In this document: one piece after another, positions 44,039-53,532 of the stretch
Position numbering within the stretch: the first letter of the stretch is position 1
Layout: each line of letters opens with the position of its first letter
Assembly (NCBI RefSeq): GCF_023721795.1
Contig: NZ_JAMQYE010000002.1
Location: 248,001 to 312,000, forward strand
Reading direction: 5' to 3'
DNA from: Zeimonas sediminis
Lineage (GTDB): Bacteria > Pseudomonadota > Gammaproteobacteria > Burkholderiales > Burkholderiaceae_E
Length of the DNA: 64,000 bases
Position numbers and translations under genes: made by a program
The notes under the pieces: model-generated
Told to the model about the DNA's origin: nothing
Seen by the model: the letters and a program-made list of their open reading frames with translations, nothing else
Database searches by the model: none

Positions 44039-44138
44039 GCTCGTGGCCTGGGGCGACGACGTCTCGCGTACTTCGCGCGGGCGTCACGCGCCCATCGTGC
44101 GACGGTGTCACGCGGCGGGCTCGCGAGACGGCGTTGCG

Positions 44139-44353
44139 CGGCGGGCGGACGGCCTTCCGGGCTCGGGCCCGGCGGCGCTGTCCGCTTCGCGGAAACGCTT
44201 GGTCGCGCGGACGCTCAGCCCCGTCGCGGAACGCAACTCGCCCGCCTGCGGCGGGCTCAGACAGCGTTCCGCTCTCGCTTCGCTCGCCGGGTCTTCGCTG
44301 CGCTCCCGCGCCAGCGCCGAAGGGCCCGAGCCCGGAAGGCCGTCCGCCCGCCG
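44139..44353 (+). repeat. 215-bp palindrome-bounded structured element, copy 1
   Basis: Perfect 32-bp inverted arms (44139-44170 and 44322-44353) enclose a 151-bp core. In the core are a hairpin TCCGC-TTC-GCGGA (44181-44193), an outer stem GGAACGC (44228-44234) / GCGTTCC (44264-44270) and an inner hairpin GCCCGCC-TGC-GGCGGGC (44239-44255). A 38-nt block at 44193-44230 and about 33 nt at 44285-44317 are identical in copy 2, while the paired segments differ by compensating changes. No ORF with family resemblance, no transposase. Orientation is assigned arbitrarily. Confidence 0.85.
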
Positions 44354-44503
44354 AGGATGCGTAGTTGGCACGCGAGACCCGGCAGCGACTTGCTCTCGAA
44401 GACCATTACTCGCAGCACGCGCTACCGCACGTGTCGATCGACCAGCGGACGCTCGCCAAGCGCGAGCCGCGGCACGAGCCTGATCGCGCCGCCCACCGTC
44501 CGA

Positions 44504-44718
44504 GCGCGGCGAGCCGGCAGCCCGGCGCCTGCCCCTGTGCGCTGGCGCGGGAGCGCAGCGAAGACCCGGCGCGCGAAGCGCGAGCGGACCCTTGTCTGAG
44601 CCGGCCCAAAGGGCCGGCGAATTGGGGTCCGCGACGGGGCTGAGCGTCCGCGCGACCAAGCGTTTCGCCGAAGGCGACAGCGCGCCGGGGCAGGCGCCGG
44701 GCTGCCGGCTCGCCGCGC
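44504..44718 (-). repeat. 215-bp palindrome-bounded structured element, copy 2 (inverted)
   Basis: Perfect 32-bp inverted arms (44504-44535 and 44687-44718) enclose a 151-bp core that, read on the minus strand, aligns with copy 1. The arms match those of copy 1 at only about 19 of 32 positions, yet each differing base is compensated in the opposite arm. In the core the corresponding hairpins are TCGCC-TTC-GGCGA, an outer stem GGACCC / GGGTCC and an inner hairpin GCCGGCCC-TTT-GGGCCGGC. Paired positions change together; loop and linker positions are conserved. Confidence 0.85.
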
Positions 44719-44742
44719 CCGCGCACTGCTACTAGCGAGCGA

Positions 44743-45981
44743 TCAGGCCGCCGAAACGATGCGCCGCTCCCCAAGCGGCCGCTGGTCGATCGGCGCGTGC
44801 ACCAGCGCGGCGAAGACCCCGAAGCCGATCACCAGCGCCCACGCCAGGTCGTAGTTCCCGAACTGGTCGAAGAAGCGCCCGCCCAGCCAGGCCCCCAGGA
44901 AGCTGCCGATCTGGTGGCCGAAGAAAACGATGCCCCCGAGCAGGCCCAGGTACTTCACGCCCCAGACCTGCCCGACCAGCGCGTTGGTGAGCGGCACGGT
45001 GGACAGCCACAGCAGCCCGATCGCGGCGCTGAACAGCCACACCGACCAGGTGGTCAGCGGCGCGAGCAGGAACAGGCCGATGACGAGCGAGCGGGCGACG
45101 TAGATGCCCGACAGCAGCCACTTCTTCGGATAGCGCTGGCCGAGCATGCCGGCACCCAGGGAGCCGATCACGTTGAACAAACCGATCAGCGCGATCGCGG
45201 CCGCGCCGACGTTCGCCGGCATGCCCTTGTCGAGCAGGTAGGCAGGCAGGTGCAGCTGCAGGAACACGATCTGCAGGCCGCACACGAAGTAGCCCCAGAA
45301 CAGCAGGTGGAAGCTGCGGTCGCCGAAGGCGTCGCGCATGCCGTCGGCCAGCCTGACCTCGCCGCCCTGCCCCGCGGCCGGCGTGTCGCCGCGCACGCCG
45401 AAGGCCAGCACGACGATCGCGCCCACGATCGCGGCGTGCAGGACCAGCGCCGTCTGCCAGCCCAGGTCGGCGATCATCCAGCCGGCCAGCGGCAGGAACA
45501 GGAACTGCCCGAAGGACCCCGAGGCCACGCCGATGCCGAAGGCGAGGCTGCGCTTCTCGGGCGGCACCAGCTTGCCGAGCGTGGCGAGGATGATGCCGAA
45601 GCTCGTGCCGCCGATCGCGACCCCGATCAGCAGGCCGGCGGACAGGTTCAGGCCCAGTCCGGTCTCGGCCCAGGCCATGCCCAGAAGGCCGAGCACGTAC
45701 AGCACGCCGCCGAGCAGCAGCGTGCGCAGCGAGCCGTACTTGTCGGCCATCGCGCCCAGGAAGGAGCCGCCGATGCCCCACATCAGGTTCTGGATCGCGA
45801 TCGCGAACGAGAAGGTCTCGCGCGACCAGCCTCGCGCCATCGTCATTTCGGGCAGGAACAGGCCGAACGAGGAGCGCGCCCCGGTCGAGATGACCAGGAT
45901 CGCGCAGCCGAACAGCAGGACCTTCAGGTACGACGACGAGGCGGGCGCCGGGGCGCCCGCCGACGGACTCGCGGCGCCCAT
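44743..45981 (-). CDS. MFS transporter
   Basis: Encodes 412 aa with about 12 hydrophobic helices and the MFS loop motif GAMADKYGSLRTLLLGG (about residues 75-91). The family is close to oxalate/formate-type and monocarboxylate porters (FSFAIAIQNLMWGIGGSFLG in helix 2 region). The substrate is not determinable. Its ATG lies 3 bp after the hemL stop, and formate dehydrogenase genes lie upstream on the same strand, so an organic-acid substrate is possible but unproven. It converges with the thiolase gene. Confidence 0.88.
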   Translation of the reverse strand: MGAASPSAGAPAPASSSYLKVLLFGCAILVISTGARSSFGLFLPEMTMARGWSRETFSFAIAIQNLMWGIGGSFLGAMADKYGSLRTLLLGGVLYVLGLLGMAWAETGLGLNLSAGLLIGVAIGGTSFGIILATLGKLVPPEKRSLAFGIGVASGSFGQFLFLPLAGWMIADLGWQTALVLHAAIVGAIVVLAFGVRGDTPAAGQGGEVRLADGMRDAFGDRSFHLLFWGYFVCGLQIVFLQLHLPAYLLDKGMPANVGAAAIALIGLFNVIGSLGAGMLGQRYPKKWLLSGIYVARSLVIGLFLLAPLTTWSVWLFSAAIGLLWLSTVPLTNALVGQVWGVKYLGLLGGIVFFGHQIGSFLGAWLGGRFFDQFGNYDLAWALVIGFGVFAALVHAPIDQRPLGERRIVSAA

Positions 45982-45984
45982 CGC

Positions 45985-47265
45985 TCAGGCCACGGCCTTC
46001 AGCGCGCTGCGGGCGGCGGCGATCGTGGCGTCGATGTCGGCGTCGGAGTGTGCCGACGAGAAGAAGAAGGCCTCGACCGGCGAAGGCGGCAGGTAGACGC
46101 CCGCATCGAGCATCAGGTGGTAGAAGCGCTTGAAGCGCTCGACGTCCTGGCGCTGCACTTCGGCGAAGCTGGCGGGCGGCGCGGACAGCATGTAGATGCC
46201 CGCCATGCCGCCGCGATGCTGGGCGCAGAAGGCCACGCCGGCCTCGCGCGCGGCGTCGTTCAGGCCCGCGACGAGCCGGCCGCAGCGCTGGCCCAGCCGC
46301 TCGAAGAAGCCCGGCTCGCGGATCAGGTCGATCGTGGCGATGCCGGCGGCCATTGCGATCGGGTTGCCCGACAGCGTGCCGGCCTGGTAGACCGGACCCA
46401 GCGGGGCCATCATCTCCATGACCCTGGCCGGGCCGCCGATCGCGCCGACCGGCATGCCGCCGCCGATCACCTTGCCGAAGGCCGACAGGTCGGGCGTGAT
46501 GCCGACCAGCTCCTGGGCGCCGCCCAGCGCGACGCGGAAGCCCGACATCACTTCGTCGAAGATCAGCAGCGCGCCGTGCCTGGTGCACAGCTCGCGCAGG
46601 CCCTCGAGGAAGCCCGGTTTCGGGACGATCAGGTTCATGTTGCCGGGCATCGGCTCGACCATCACGCAGGCGATCCGCTCGCCGTGCTCGGCGAACAGCG
46701 CCTCGACGCTGGCCAGGTCGTTGTACTGCGCGACCAGCGTGTGCTTGGCGAGGTCCGCCGGCACGCCGGCCGAGCTGGGCGTGCCGAAGGCCAGCGCGCC
46801 GGAGCCGGCCTTGACCAGCAGGCTGTCGGCGGTGCCGTGATAGCAGCCCTCGAACTTGACGATCGCATCGCGTTTCGTGAATCCGCGCGCCAGGCGCAGC
46901 GCGGACATCGCGGCCTCGGTGCCGGAGCTGGTGAAGCGCACCCGCTCCACGTGCGGGAAGATCTGGCAGATCCGCTCGGCGAGCTCGGTCTCCATGACGT
47001 TCGGCGCGCCGTAGGAGAGCCCGTCGCGCGCCGCGCGCGTGACCGCCTCGACGACCTTCGGGTGCGACTGGCCGACGATCATCGGCCCCCAGGAGCCCAG
47101 GTAGTCGATGTAGCGGCGCCCCTCGACGTCCCACATGTAGGCGCCCTCGGCGCGGGCGATGAAGCGCGGGGTGCCGCCGACGGCGCGGAACGCGCGCACT
47201 GCGGAGTTCACGCCGCCGACCAGGACACGCTGCGCGCGCTCGAATTCCGATGCGTTGGTGCTCAT
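45985..47265 (-). CDS. hemL: Glutamate-1-semialdehyde 2,1-aminomutase
   Basis: Encodes 426 aa, the normal length. A PLP enzyme that converts glutamate-1-semialdehyde to 5-aminolevulinate in the C5 tetrapyrrole pathway. The N-terminus ([20 protein letters not shown]), the [15 protein letters not shown] phosphate loop (about 119) and the PLP Lys in [13 protein letters not shown] (about 266) are clear. hemH, the last haem gene, lies at 58.7 kb. It is followed by the MFS gene after 3 bp. Confidence 0.96.
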   Translation of the reverse strand: MSTNASEFERAQRVLVGGVNSAVRAFRAVGGTPRFIARAEGAYMWDVEGRRYIDYLGSWGPMIVGQSHPKVVEAVTRAARDGLSYGAPNVMETELAERICQIFPHVERVRFTSSGTEAAMSALRLARGFTKRDAIVKFEGCYHGTADSLLVKAGSGALAFGTPSSAGVPADLAKHTLVAQYNDLASVEALFAEHGERIACVMVEPMPGNMNLIVPKPGFLEGLRELCTRHGALLIFDEVMSGFRVALGGAQELVGITPDLSAFGKVIGGGMPVGAIGGPARVMEMMAPLGPVYQAGTLSGNPIAMAAGIATIDLIREPGFFERLGQRCGRLVAGLNDAAREAGVAFCAQHRGGMAGIYMLSAPPASFAEVQRQDVERFKRFYHLMLDAGVYLPPSPVEAFFFSSAHSDADIDATIAAARSALKAVA

Positions 47266-47328
47266 GCGAGAGGCAATAAGAAAGGGTTGCGGAGAGGACC
47301 CGCGCGGGGCGGGCCTAGCCCCCGAAGT

Positions 47329-50163
47329 CTAATGGATCGATGCCGGCCCGACCCGAACCGCGCAGTGCTTGAAGCCGGGGATCTTTCCGAACGGATCGAG
47401 CGCCGGGTGCGTGAGCAGGTTCGCCGCGGCCTCGGCGTACGCGAAGGGCACGAACACGCTGCCCGCCGGCACGCCGTCGTCGGCGCGCGCCAGCAGCTCG
47501 ATCGCGCCGCGCCGCGACTCGACCCGGATGCGCTGGCCGGCGGCCAGCCCGAGACGGGCCAGGTCGCGCGGGTTCAGCGAGGCGGTCGGCTGCGGCTCGA
47601 TCGCGTCGAGCACCGTGGCCCGCCGGGTCATCGCGCCGGTGTGCCAGTGCTCGAGCTGCCGTCCGGTGATCAGCGCCATCGGCCATTCGGCATCGGGCAG
47701 CTCGGCCCCCGGGACCGGCAGCGCCGGCACGAAGCGGCCGCGCCCGTCGTCGGTCGGGAATCGCTCGCGGAAGACGACCGGCTCGCCCGGCGAGGAGTCG
47801 TCGGGACACGGATAGGTGACGGCGCCCTCGCGCTCGAGCCGCTCCCACGAGATGCCGCGGATCGACGGCATCAGCGCGCGCATCTCCTCGAAGACCTCGC
47901 GCGGGTGGGCGTAAGACCAGTCGAGCCCGAGGCGGCGCGCGATGTCGACGATGATCGCGAGGTCCTGCCGCGCCTGCCCCGGCGGCTCGAGCGCCTGGCG
48001 CGCGAGCTGGACGATCCGATCGGTGTTGGTGAAGCTGCCGGTCTTCTCGGGGAAGGCCGAGGCCGGAAGGATCACGTCGGCCAGCACCGCGGTCTCGGTC
48101 GGGAAGATGTCCTGCACGACCAGCAGGTCGAGCTTCGCGAGCGCCTCGCGCGCGTGATGCAGGTCGGGGTCGGACATCGCCGGGTTCTCGCCCATCACGT
48201 ACATGCCGCGTATCCGGCCGGCCAGCGCCGCGTGCATGATCTCGACCACGGTGAGCCCCGGCTCGCGGTCGAGCGCCACGCCCCAGGCTCGCTCGAACGG
48301 ATCGGCGGCGCCCGGGTCGGCGACCCGGTGGTAGTCGGGCAGCATCATCGGGATCAGGCCGGCGTCGGACGCGCCCTGCACGTTGTTCTGGCCGCGCAGC
48401 GGATGCAGGCCGGTGCCGGGACGGCCGATCTGGCCGGTGGCCAGCGCCAGCGCGATCAGGCAGCGCGCATTGTCGGTGCCGTGCACGTGCTGCGACACGC
48501 CCATGCCCCACAGGATCATCGATGCGCCGCTGGTCGCGTAGGCGCGCGCCACCGAGCGGATCGTGGCCGCGTCGATGCCGCAGACCGGCGCCATCGCCTC
48601 GGGCGAGCAGCGGGCGACTGCCTCGCGCAGCGCGTCGAAATCGCGGGTTCGCTCGCGAACGAAGGCCTCGTCGACAAGGCCCTCGTCGATGATCGCGTGC
48701 AGCATCGCGTCTAGCAGCGCGACGTCGGTGTCGGGCCGGAACTGCAGCACCTGCGACGCGTGACGGGCGAGCTCGGTGCGGCGCGGATCGGCCACCACCA
48801 GCGTGGCGCCGCGCCGCGCGGCGTTCTTGATCCAGGTGGCCGCGACCGGATGGTTGGCGGTCGGGTTGGCCCCGATCACCAGGATGAAATCGGCCTTCAG
48901 CACGTCGGACACCTGGTTCGACACCGCGCCCGAGCCGATGCCCTCGAGCAGCGCCGCCACCGACGAGGCGTGGCACAGCCGCGTGCAGTGGTCGACGTTG
49001 TTCGAGCCGAAGCCGGTGCGCACCAGCTTCTGGAACAGGTAGGCCTCCTCGTTGCTGCCCTTGGCCGAACCGAAGCCCGCCAGCGCGCGCGGGCCATGGA
49101 CGTCGCGGATCGCCGCCAGCCCGCCGCCGGCGATCGCCAGCGCTTCCTCCCAGCTCGCCTCGCGGAACTGCTCGCGCCAGTTCTCGGGCACGCGGCCGAA
49201 CTCCGGCTCCTTGCGCGCGCCGGGCCTTCTCACCAGCGGCACGGTCAGCCGTTCCGGACTGGCCACGTAGTCGAAGCCGAAGCGTCCCTTCACGCACAGG
49301 CGGCCGCGATTGGCCGGACCGTCGCGTCCGTCGGTGCGGACGATCCGGTCGCCACCCGGCCCCGTCTCGATCTGCCAGGTCAGCTGGCAGCCGACGCCGC
49401 AGAAAGGGCACAGCGAGTCGACCTGGCGATCGCCGGGGCCGGCGACGACCGCGGGTCCGGGTGCACCGACGCCGGCGACGTCGGCGGCGTCCGCCGGTAC
49501 CGAGGCGGCGGCGTGCGCGAGCGGGGCCACGCCTGGCCGGGCGTCGAGCCTTCTGGGCAGCAGCGCGCCGGTCGGGCAGACCTGCACGCACTCGCCGCAG
49601 GCCACGCAGCTCGACGCGCCCATCGGGTCGGCCTGGTCGAACACGATCCGGGCCGCGTCGCCGCGCCAGGCGTAGCCGATGACGTCGTTGGCCTGCTCCT
49701 CGCGGCAGGCCCGGGTGCAGCGCCCGCACTGGATGCAGGCGTCGAGCTGGACCGCGATCGCCGGATGGCTGAAGTCGGCGGCCGGCTGCTCGCGCGCCGC
49801 GAAGCGCGGCTCGCCGACCCCCAGCGCATCGGCCCAGTGCCGAAGCTCGGAGGCCTCGCCGTGGCCGCCGCCGGGCGCGTCGGCGAGCAGCAGCTCGACG
49901 ACCATCTTCTGGGATCGGCGCGCCCGCTCGCCGGCGGCACTGACCTTCATGCCGGGCGCGGGTGCCCTGCAGCACGAGGCGGCCAGCGCGCGCTCGCCGT
50001 CGATCTCGACGACGCAGGCGCGGCAGTTGCCGTCGGGCCGCAGCCCCGGACGGTGACAAAGATGCGGGATCTCGACGCCATGGCGGCGCGCGGCCTCGAG
50101 GATCGACTCGCCGGGCAGCGCCTCGACCGGCCTGCCGTCGAGCTCGAAGGCGATCGGGCTCAT
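47329..50163 (-). CDS. fdhA: NAD-linked formate dehydrogenase, molybdopterin alpha subunit
   Basis: Encodes 944 aa of the FdsA type. N-terminal plant-type [2Fe-2S] domain (CHRPGLRPDGNCRACVV, about 37-53), two [4Fe-4S] motifs (CIQCGRCTRACREEQ about 140; CVACGECVQVCP about 183), the proximal cluster CPFCGVGC (about 258) and the bis-MGD domain. The active-site position in NNVDHCTRLCHA is Cys, so no selenocysteine is needed. C-terminal molybdopterin dinucleotide-binding domain ends at HCAVRVGPASIH. It oxidises formate to CO2 and passes electrons to the NAD-reducing subunit encoded just upstream (ATGA overlap). No fdhD or fdsD is in the window. Confidence 0.94.
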   Translation of the reverse strand: MSPIAFELDGRPVEALPGESILEAARRHGVEIPHLCHRPGLRPDGNCRACVVEIDGERALAASCCRAPAPGMKVSAAGERARRSQKMVVELLLADAPGGGHGEASELRHWADALGVGEPRFAAREQPAADFSHPAIAVQLDACIQCGRCTRACREEQANDVIGYAWRGDAARIVFDQADPMGASSCVACGECVQVCPTGALLPRRLDARPGVAPLAHAAASVPADAADVAGVGAPGPAVVAGPGDRQVDSLCPFCGVGCQLTWQIETGPGGDRIVRTDGRDGPANRGRLCVKGRFGFDYVASPERLTVPLVRRPGARKEPEFGRVPENWREQFREASWEEALAIAGGGLAAIRDVHGPRALAGFGSAKGSNEEAYLFQKLVRTGFGSNNVDHCTRLCHASSVAALLEGIGSGAVSNQVSDVLKADFILVIGANPTANHPVAATWIKNAARRGATLVVADPRRTELARHASQVLQFRPDTDVALLDAMLHAIIDEGLVDEAFVRERTRDFDALREAVARCSPEAMAPVCGIDAATIRSVARAYATSGASMILWGMGVSQHVHGTDNARCLIALALATGQIGRPGTGLHPLRGQNNVQGASDAGLIPMMLPDYHRVADPGAADPFERAWGVALDREPGLTVVEIMHAALAGRIRGMYVMGENPAMSDPDLHHAREALAKLDLLVVQDIFPTETAVLADVILPASAFPEKTGSFTNTDRIVQLARQALEPPGQARQDLAIIVDIARRLGLDWSYAHPREVFEEMRALMPSIRGISWERLEREGAVTYPCPDDSSPGEPVVFRERFPTDDGRGRFVPALPVPGAELPDAEWPMALITGRQLEHWHTGAMTRRATVLDAIEPQPTASLNPRDLARLGLAAGQRIRVESRRGAIELLARADDGVPAGSVFVPFAYAEAAANLLTHPALDPFGKIPGFKHCAVRVGPASIH

Positions 50164-52025
50164 CGTCCCCCTCCGCTGTCGCCGGGCCCGCGCGAATCGC
50201 CGGCCCCGCGCGCCCGGTCGGGCGCGGCCTGCCCGCCGAGCTCGTGGCCGAACCAGCGGATCACCGACCGGACCGGGTTCGGCGCGGCCTGGCCGAGCCC
50301 GCAGATCGAGGCATCGGCCATCGCGCCGGACAATTCCTCCAGCAGGCCGGTGTCCCAGTCCGGCGCCCTGAGCAGCTTCGAGGCCTTCGCGGTGCCGGCG
50401 CGACAGGGCGTGCACTGGCCGCAGGACTCGTGCCGGAAGAAGTCCATCAGGTTGACCGCCGCCTCGCGCGCGAGATCCTGCCGCGACAGTACGACGATCG
50501 CGGCCGAGCCGATGAAGCTGCCGTAGGGCTGCAGCGTGTCGAAGTCGAGCGGCAGGTCGGCGAGCGAAGCGGGCAGGATGCCGCCCGATGCGCCGCCGGG
50601 CAGGTAGCCGTAGAGCTCGTGCCCGTCGGCCATGCCGCCGCAGTGCTCGTCGATCAGCTCCCGAAGACTGATGCCCGCCGGCGCGTGCTTGACGCCGGGC
50701 TGGCGCACTCGCCCGGAGACCGAGAAGAATCGCAGGCCGCGCCGTCCGCGCCGGCCGTGCGCGGCCCAGCCCGAGCCGTCGGGCCGGCCGTCGGCGCCCG
50801 CCGGCTCGGCGAGGATGGCCGCCACGCGCTCCAGCGTCTCGACGTTGTGGGCCAGGGTCGGACGGCCGAACAGGCCGACCTGCGCCACGTAGGGCGGCCG
50901 CAGCCGCGGCATGCCCCGCTTGCCCTCCAGCGACTCGATCAGCGCGCTCTCCTCGCCGCAGATGTAGGCGCCAGCGCCGCGGCGCAGGTGGATGCCCGGC
51001 AGCCGCATGCCCGGCACCGGCGGGCGCGCCCGCAGCGCGGCGAGCTCGCGCTCGAGCAGCGCGCGCACGCCCGCGTACTCGTCACGCAGGTAGATCCAGC
51101 AGTCGTCGCAGCCGACGACGGCGGCGGCGATAAGCATGCCCTCGAGCATGCGGTGCGGCGCGGTCTCGAGGCAATGACGGTCCTTGAAGGTGCCAGGCTC
51201 GCCCTCGTCGGCGTTGACCACGAGCATTCGCGGCCCGGGCTCACCGGCCACCGCGCGCCACTTGCGGGCCGCCGGGAAACCGGCGCCGCCCAGGCCGCGC
51301 AGCCCGGCGGCCTCGAGCCTGTCGATCACCTGCTCGCGCGTCATCGCCGGGCCGGCCCCGCCCATCGCCCCGCCTTGCGCACCGGAGCCTGCCAGCACCG
51401 CCGCGAGCGCACGGTAGCCGCCGGCAGCCAGGTAGGCGTCGAGGTCCTGGGCATCCGGCAGCGGGCACTCGCGCAGCCCGCCGTCGACCGCGGCGCGGAC
51501 CGAGTCGGTCGTGGCCGCGCCGACCGGGAAGCGGCCGACGACGGCCACCGGGGCCTGCTCGCAACGACCGACGCAGGGCACTCGCTGAACCCGCACGCCG
51601 GCTCCGAGCAGGGCCGGCAAGGCGTCCGCCAGGGCCTCGCCGCCGGCCATCGCGCAGGAGATCGACTCGCAGACCCTGACCGTCAGCGCCGGCGGGGGCG
51701 CCGCGCCGTCGCCGACCAGGTCGAAGTGATGGTAGAAGCTCGCGACCTCGAAGACCTCGGCCTGCGAGAGCCGCATCTCGTCGGCCAGCGCCGCGATCAT
51801 CGAGGCGCTCAGGCAGCCCTCGGCATCCTGGATCCGGTGCAGGTGCTCGATCAGCAGGTCGCGGCGGCGCGGGGCGTCGCCGAGCAGCGCACGCAGGCGC
51901 TCGCGGCCGCCCTCGTCCGGCTGGCGCCCCTTCGGCTTGCCCGGCGGGCGGCGATACGCGGACGGGCTATCCTGGTCGAGCCGATTCTGGTGCACCGGCG
52001 GGCTCCCCTGCGGTTTTCGATCCAT
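50160..52025 (-). CDS. fdhB: NAD-linked formate dehydrogenase, fused NuoE-NuoF-like subunit
   Basis: Encodes 621 aa joining two diaphorase parts. Residues about 40-190 are NuoE/FdsG-like with a [2Fe-2S] site (VCESISC ... VPCVGRCEQ). Residues about 225-590 are NuoF/FdsB-like: FMN/NAD region GLRGLGGAGFPAARKW, NADEGEPGTFKDR, GAYICGEESALIESLEGKRG, and a [4Fe-4S] site ESCGQCTPCRAGT with a distant Cys in ASICGLGQ. It reduces NAD+ with electrons from the alpha subunit. Fusion of G and B subunits is known in many Burkholderiales. It starts 31 bp after the metallo-hydrolase stop. Confidence 0.93.
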   Translation of the reverse strand: MDRKPQGSPPVHQNRLDQDSPSAYRRPPGKPKGRQPDEGGRERLRALLGDAPRRRDLLIEHLHRIQDAEGCLSASMIAALADEMRLSQAEVFEVASFYHHFDLVGDGAAPPPALTVRVCESISCAMAGGEALADALPALLGAGVRVQRVPCVGRCEQAPVAVVGRFPVGAATTDSVRAAVDGGLRECPLPDAQDLDAYLAAGGYRALAAVLAGSGAQGGAMGGAGPAMTREQVIDRLEAAGLRGLGGAGFPAARKWRAVAGEPGPRMLVVNADEGEPGTFKDRHCLETAPHRMLEGMLIAAAVVGCDDCWIYLRDEYAGVRALLERELAALRARPPVPGMRLPGIHLRRGAGAYICGEESALIESLEGKRGMPRLRPPYVAQVGLFGRPTLAHNVETLERVAAILAEPAGADGRPDGSGWAAHGRRGRRGLRFFSVSGRVRQPGVKHAPAGISLRELIDEHCGGMADGHELYGYLPGGASGGILPASLADLPLDFDTLQPYGSFIGSAAIVVLSRQDLAREAAVNLMDFFRHESCGQCTPCRAGTAKASKLLRAPDWDTGLLEELSGAMADASICGLGQAAPNPVRSVIRWFGHELGGQAAPDRARGAGDSRGPGDSGGGR

Positions 52026-52056
52026 CTCCCGGACTCTAGCAGCGCCGGGAAATCCC

Positions 52057-53418
52057 TCACAACGCGAGGTCGACCGTTTCGAGATGCTCGGGCACGCGCA
52101 CCCGCCAGCCGAAGGTTTCGCTGATGCGCTGGCGCAGCGCGTCGGCGGCCTCCGGCTCGCCGTGGGTGACCCAGACCTGTTCGGGCGGGCGCTTGATCGC
52201 GGCGAGCCAATCGATCAACTCGTCGGCGTCGGCATGGGCCGAGAAGCCCTCGAGCTGGGTGACCGAGGCCCGCACCGGGAACCACTCCCCGTGGATCTTG
52301 ACCTCGCTCGCGCCGCCCACCATGTGCGCACCGCGGGTGCCACCCGCCTGGAAGCCCGCGAACACGATGTGGTTGGCCGGATCGGGCGCGAGCCGCTTCA
52401 GGTGATGCAGCACCCTGCCGCCGGTGGCCATGCCGCTGGCCGAGATGATGATCGACGGCACGTGCACCCCCGCGATCGCCTTCGACTGCTCGGGCGTGTT
52501 CGCGAGCTTCGCGACCTGGAACATGCCTGCGGTTTCGTCGGCCGACAGCCGGTGGTAGTGCCGGAAGCGCCGGTACAGCTTCGTGGCGTCGATCGCCATC
52601 GGGCTGTCCAGGAACACCGGCAGATCGGGGATCTCGCCGCGCTGCTTGAGCAGCCAGATCGCGTACATCAGCAACTGCGCCCGCCCGACCGCAAAGGAAG
52701 GGATCAGGACCGTGCCGCCGCGCGCGGCGGTCTCGACGATCACCTTCGCGAGCAGCTGGACGGTGTCCTCGTCGACGTGCCTGCGATCGCCGTAGGTCGA
52801 CTCGACGACCAGCGTGTCGGCGCCGTCGATCGTGCGGGGCGGCCTCATCAGCAGGTCGTGGCTGCGCCCGAGGTCGCCGCTGAAGACCAGCGAGCGCTTG
52901 CCGCGGCGGATCTTCACGATCGACGCCCCGAGCAGGTGGCCGGCCGGGACCAGCTCGGCGGTGAGCCCGCCGCTCAGGCCGAACGGCTCGTTGAACGAGA
53001 CCGGCTCGATCAGCGACAGCGCGAGCTCGGCGTCGCGCACCGTGTACAGCGGCTCGGCCGGCGCGTGCTTCGAGTAGCCGTGCCGGTTCGCGTACTCGGC
53101 CTCCTCTTCCTGCAGCCGCGCGCTGTCTCGCAGCAGGATCCCGCAGAGCTCGGCGGTACCGCGCGTGGCCAGCACCCGGCCGCGAAAGCCGCTGCGGGCG
53201 AGCACCGGCAGCCAGCCGCTGTGGTCGAGATGCGCGTGCGTGAGCACCACCTCCTCGATGTGCCTGAGCGGCATCGGGAAGGGCTGCCAGTTGCGCTCGC
53301 GCAGCTTCTTGAAGCCCTGGAAAAGGCCGCAGTCGACGAGGACCTGCGCCTCGCCGGTGTCGATCAGGTAGCGCGAGCCGGTGACGGTGTCGGCGGCGCC
53401 GGCGAAAGTGAGCTTCAT
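52057..53418 (-). CDS. MBL-fold beta-CASP RNA nuclease-like hydrolase
   Basis: Encodes 453 aa. Metallo-beta-lactamase motif 2 THAHLDHSGWLP (about residues 60-71), further ligands in PAGHLLGASI (about 160) and FSGDLGRS (about 180), then the beta-CASP insert and the C-terminal segments SASGMATGGRVLHHL and VTHGEPEAADALR. These belong to the CPSF-73-like bacterial RNA metallo-hydrolase family, which may process RNA. It is divergent from the Bug receptor gene and upstream of fdhBA, possibly sharing a transcript by proximity only. Confidence 0.9.
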   Translation of the reverse strand: MKLTFAGAADTVTGSRYLIDTGEAQVLVDCGLFQGFKKLRERNWQPFPMPLRHIEEVVLTHAHLDHSGWLPVLARSGFRGRVLATRGTAELCGILLRDSARLQEEEAEYANRHGYSKHAPAEPLYTVRDAELALSLIEPVSFNEPFGLSGGLTAELVPAGHLLGASIVKIRRGKRSLVFSGDLGRSHDLLMRPPRTIDGADTLVVESTYGDRRHVDEDTVQLLAKVIVETAARGGTVLIPSFAVGRAQLLMYAIWLLKQRGEIPDLPVFLDSPMAIDATKLYRRFRHYHRLSADETAGMFQVAKLANTPEQSKAIAGVHVPSIIISASGMATGGRVLHHLKRLAPDPANHIVFAGFQAGGTRGAHMVGGASEVKIHGEWFPVRASVTQLEGFSAHADADELIDWLAAIKRPPEQVWVTHGEPEAADALRQRISETFGWRVRVPEHLETVDLAL

Positions 53419-53532
53419 CGTCGAGGCGTTTCGAAGTCGGCAGTTCCTGTCGGGTCTTCAATGGTCGCACGATGCCGCCGCTGGTAGATTGCCGATCGCC
53501 GATTCCCGGCATTCATCGTCATGGAGATCCCG

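Larger units (their letters stand above)
44039..44742. other. Non-coding convergent gap holding two structured palindromic elements
   Basis: No gene is supported here. Open frames occur on both strands, but they read the same inverted repeats and share no family. The gap lies between two convergent genes (thiolase and MFS). It contains copy 1 (44139-44353, plus orientation) and copy 2 (44504-44718, minus orientation) of a palindromic element, separated by 150 bp. 44039-44138 and 44719-44742 show nothing I can name. Confidence 0.8.

Noticed and set aside
44108-44659. Open frames on both strands inside the convergent gap
   Set aside because: They arise from the inverted repeats and read similar strings on both strands. 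No domain, no ribosome site of note, and the base-paired pattern of changes fits structure, not coding.
48900-49020. Selenocysteine in formate dehydrogenase alpha
   Set aside because: The active-site codon in the NNVDHC motif is Cys, and there is no in-frame TGA.
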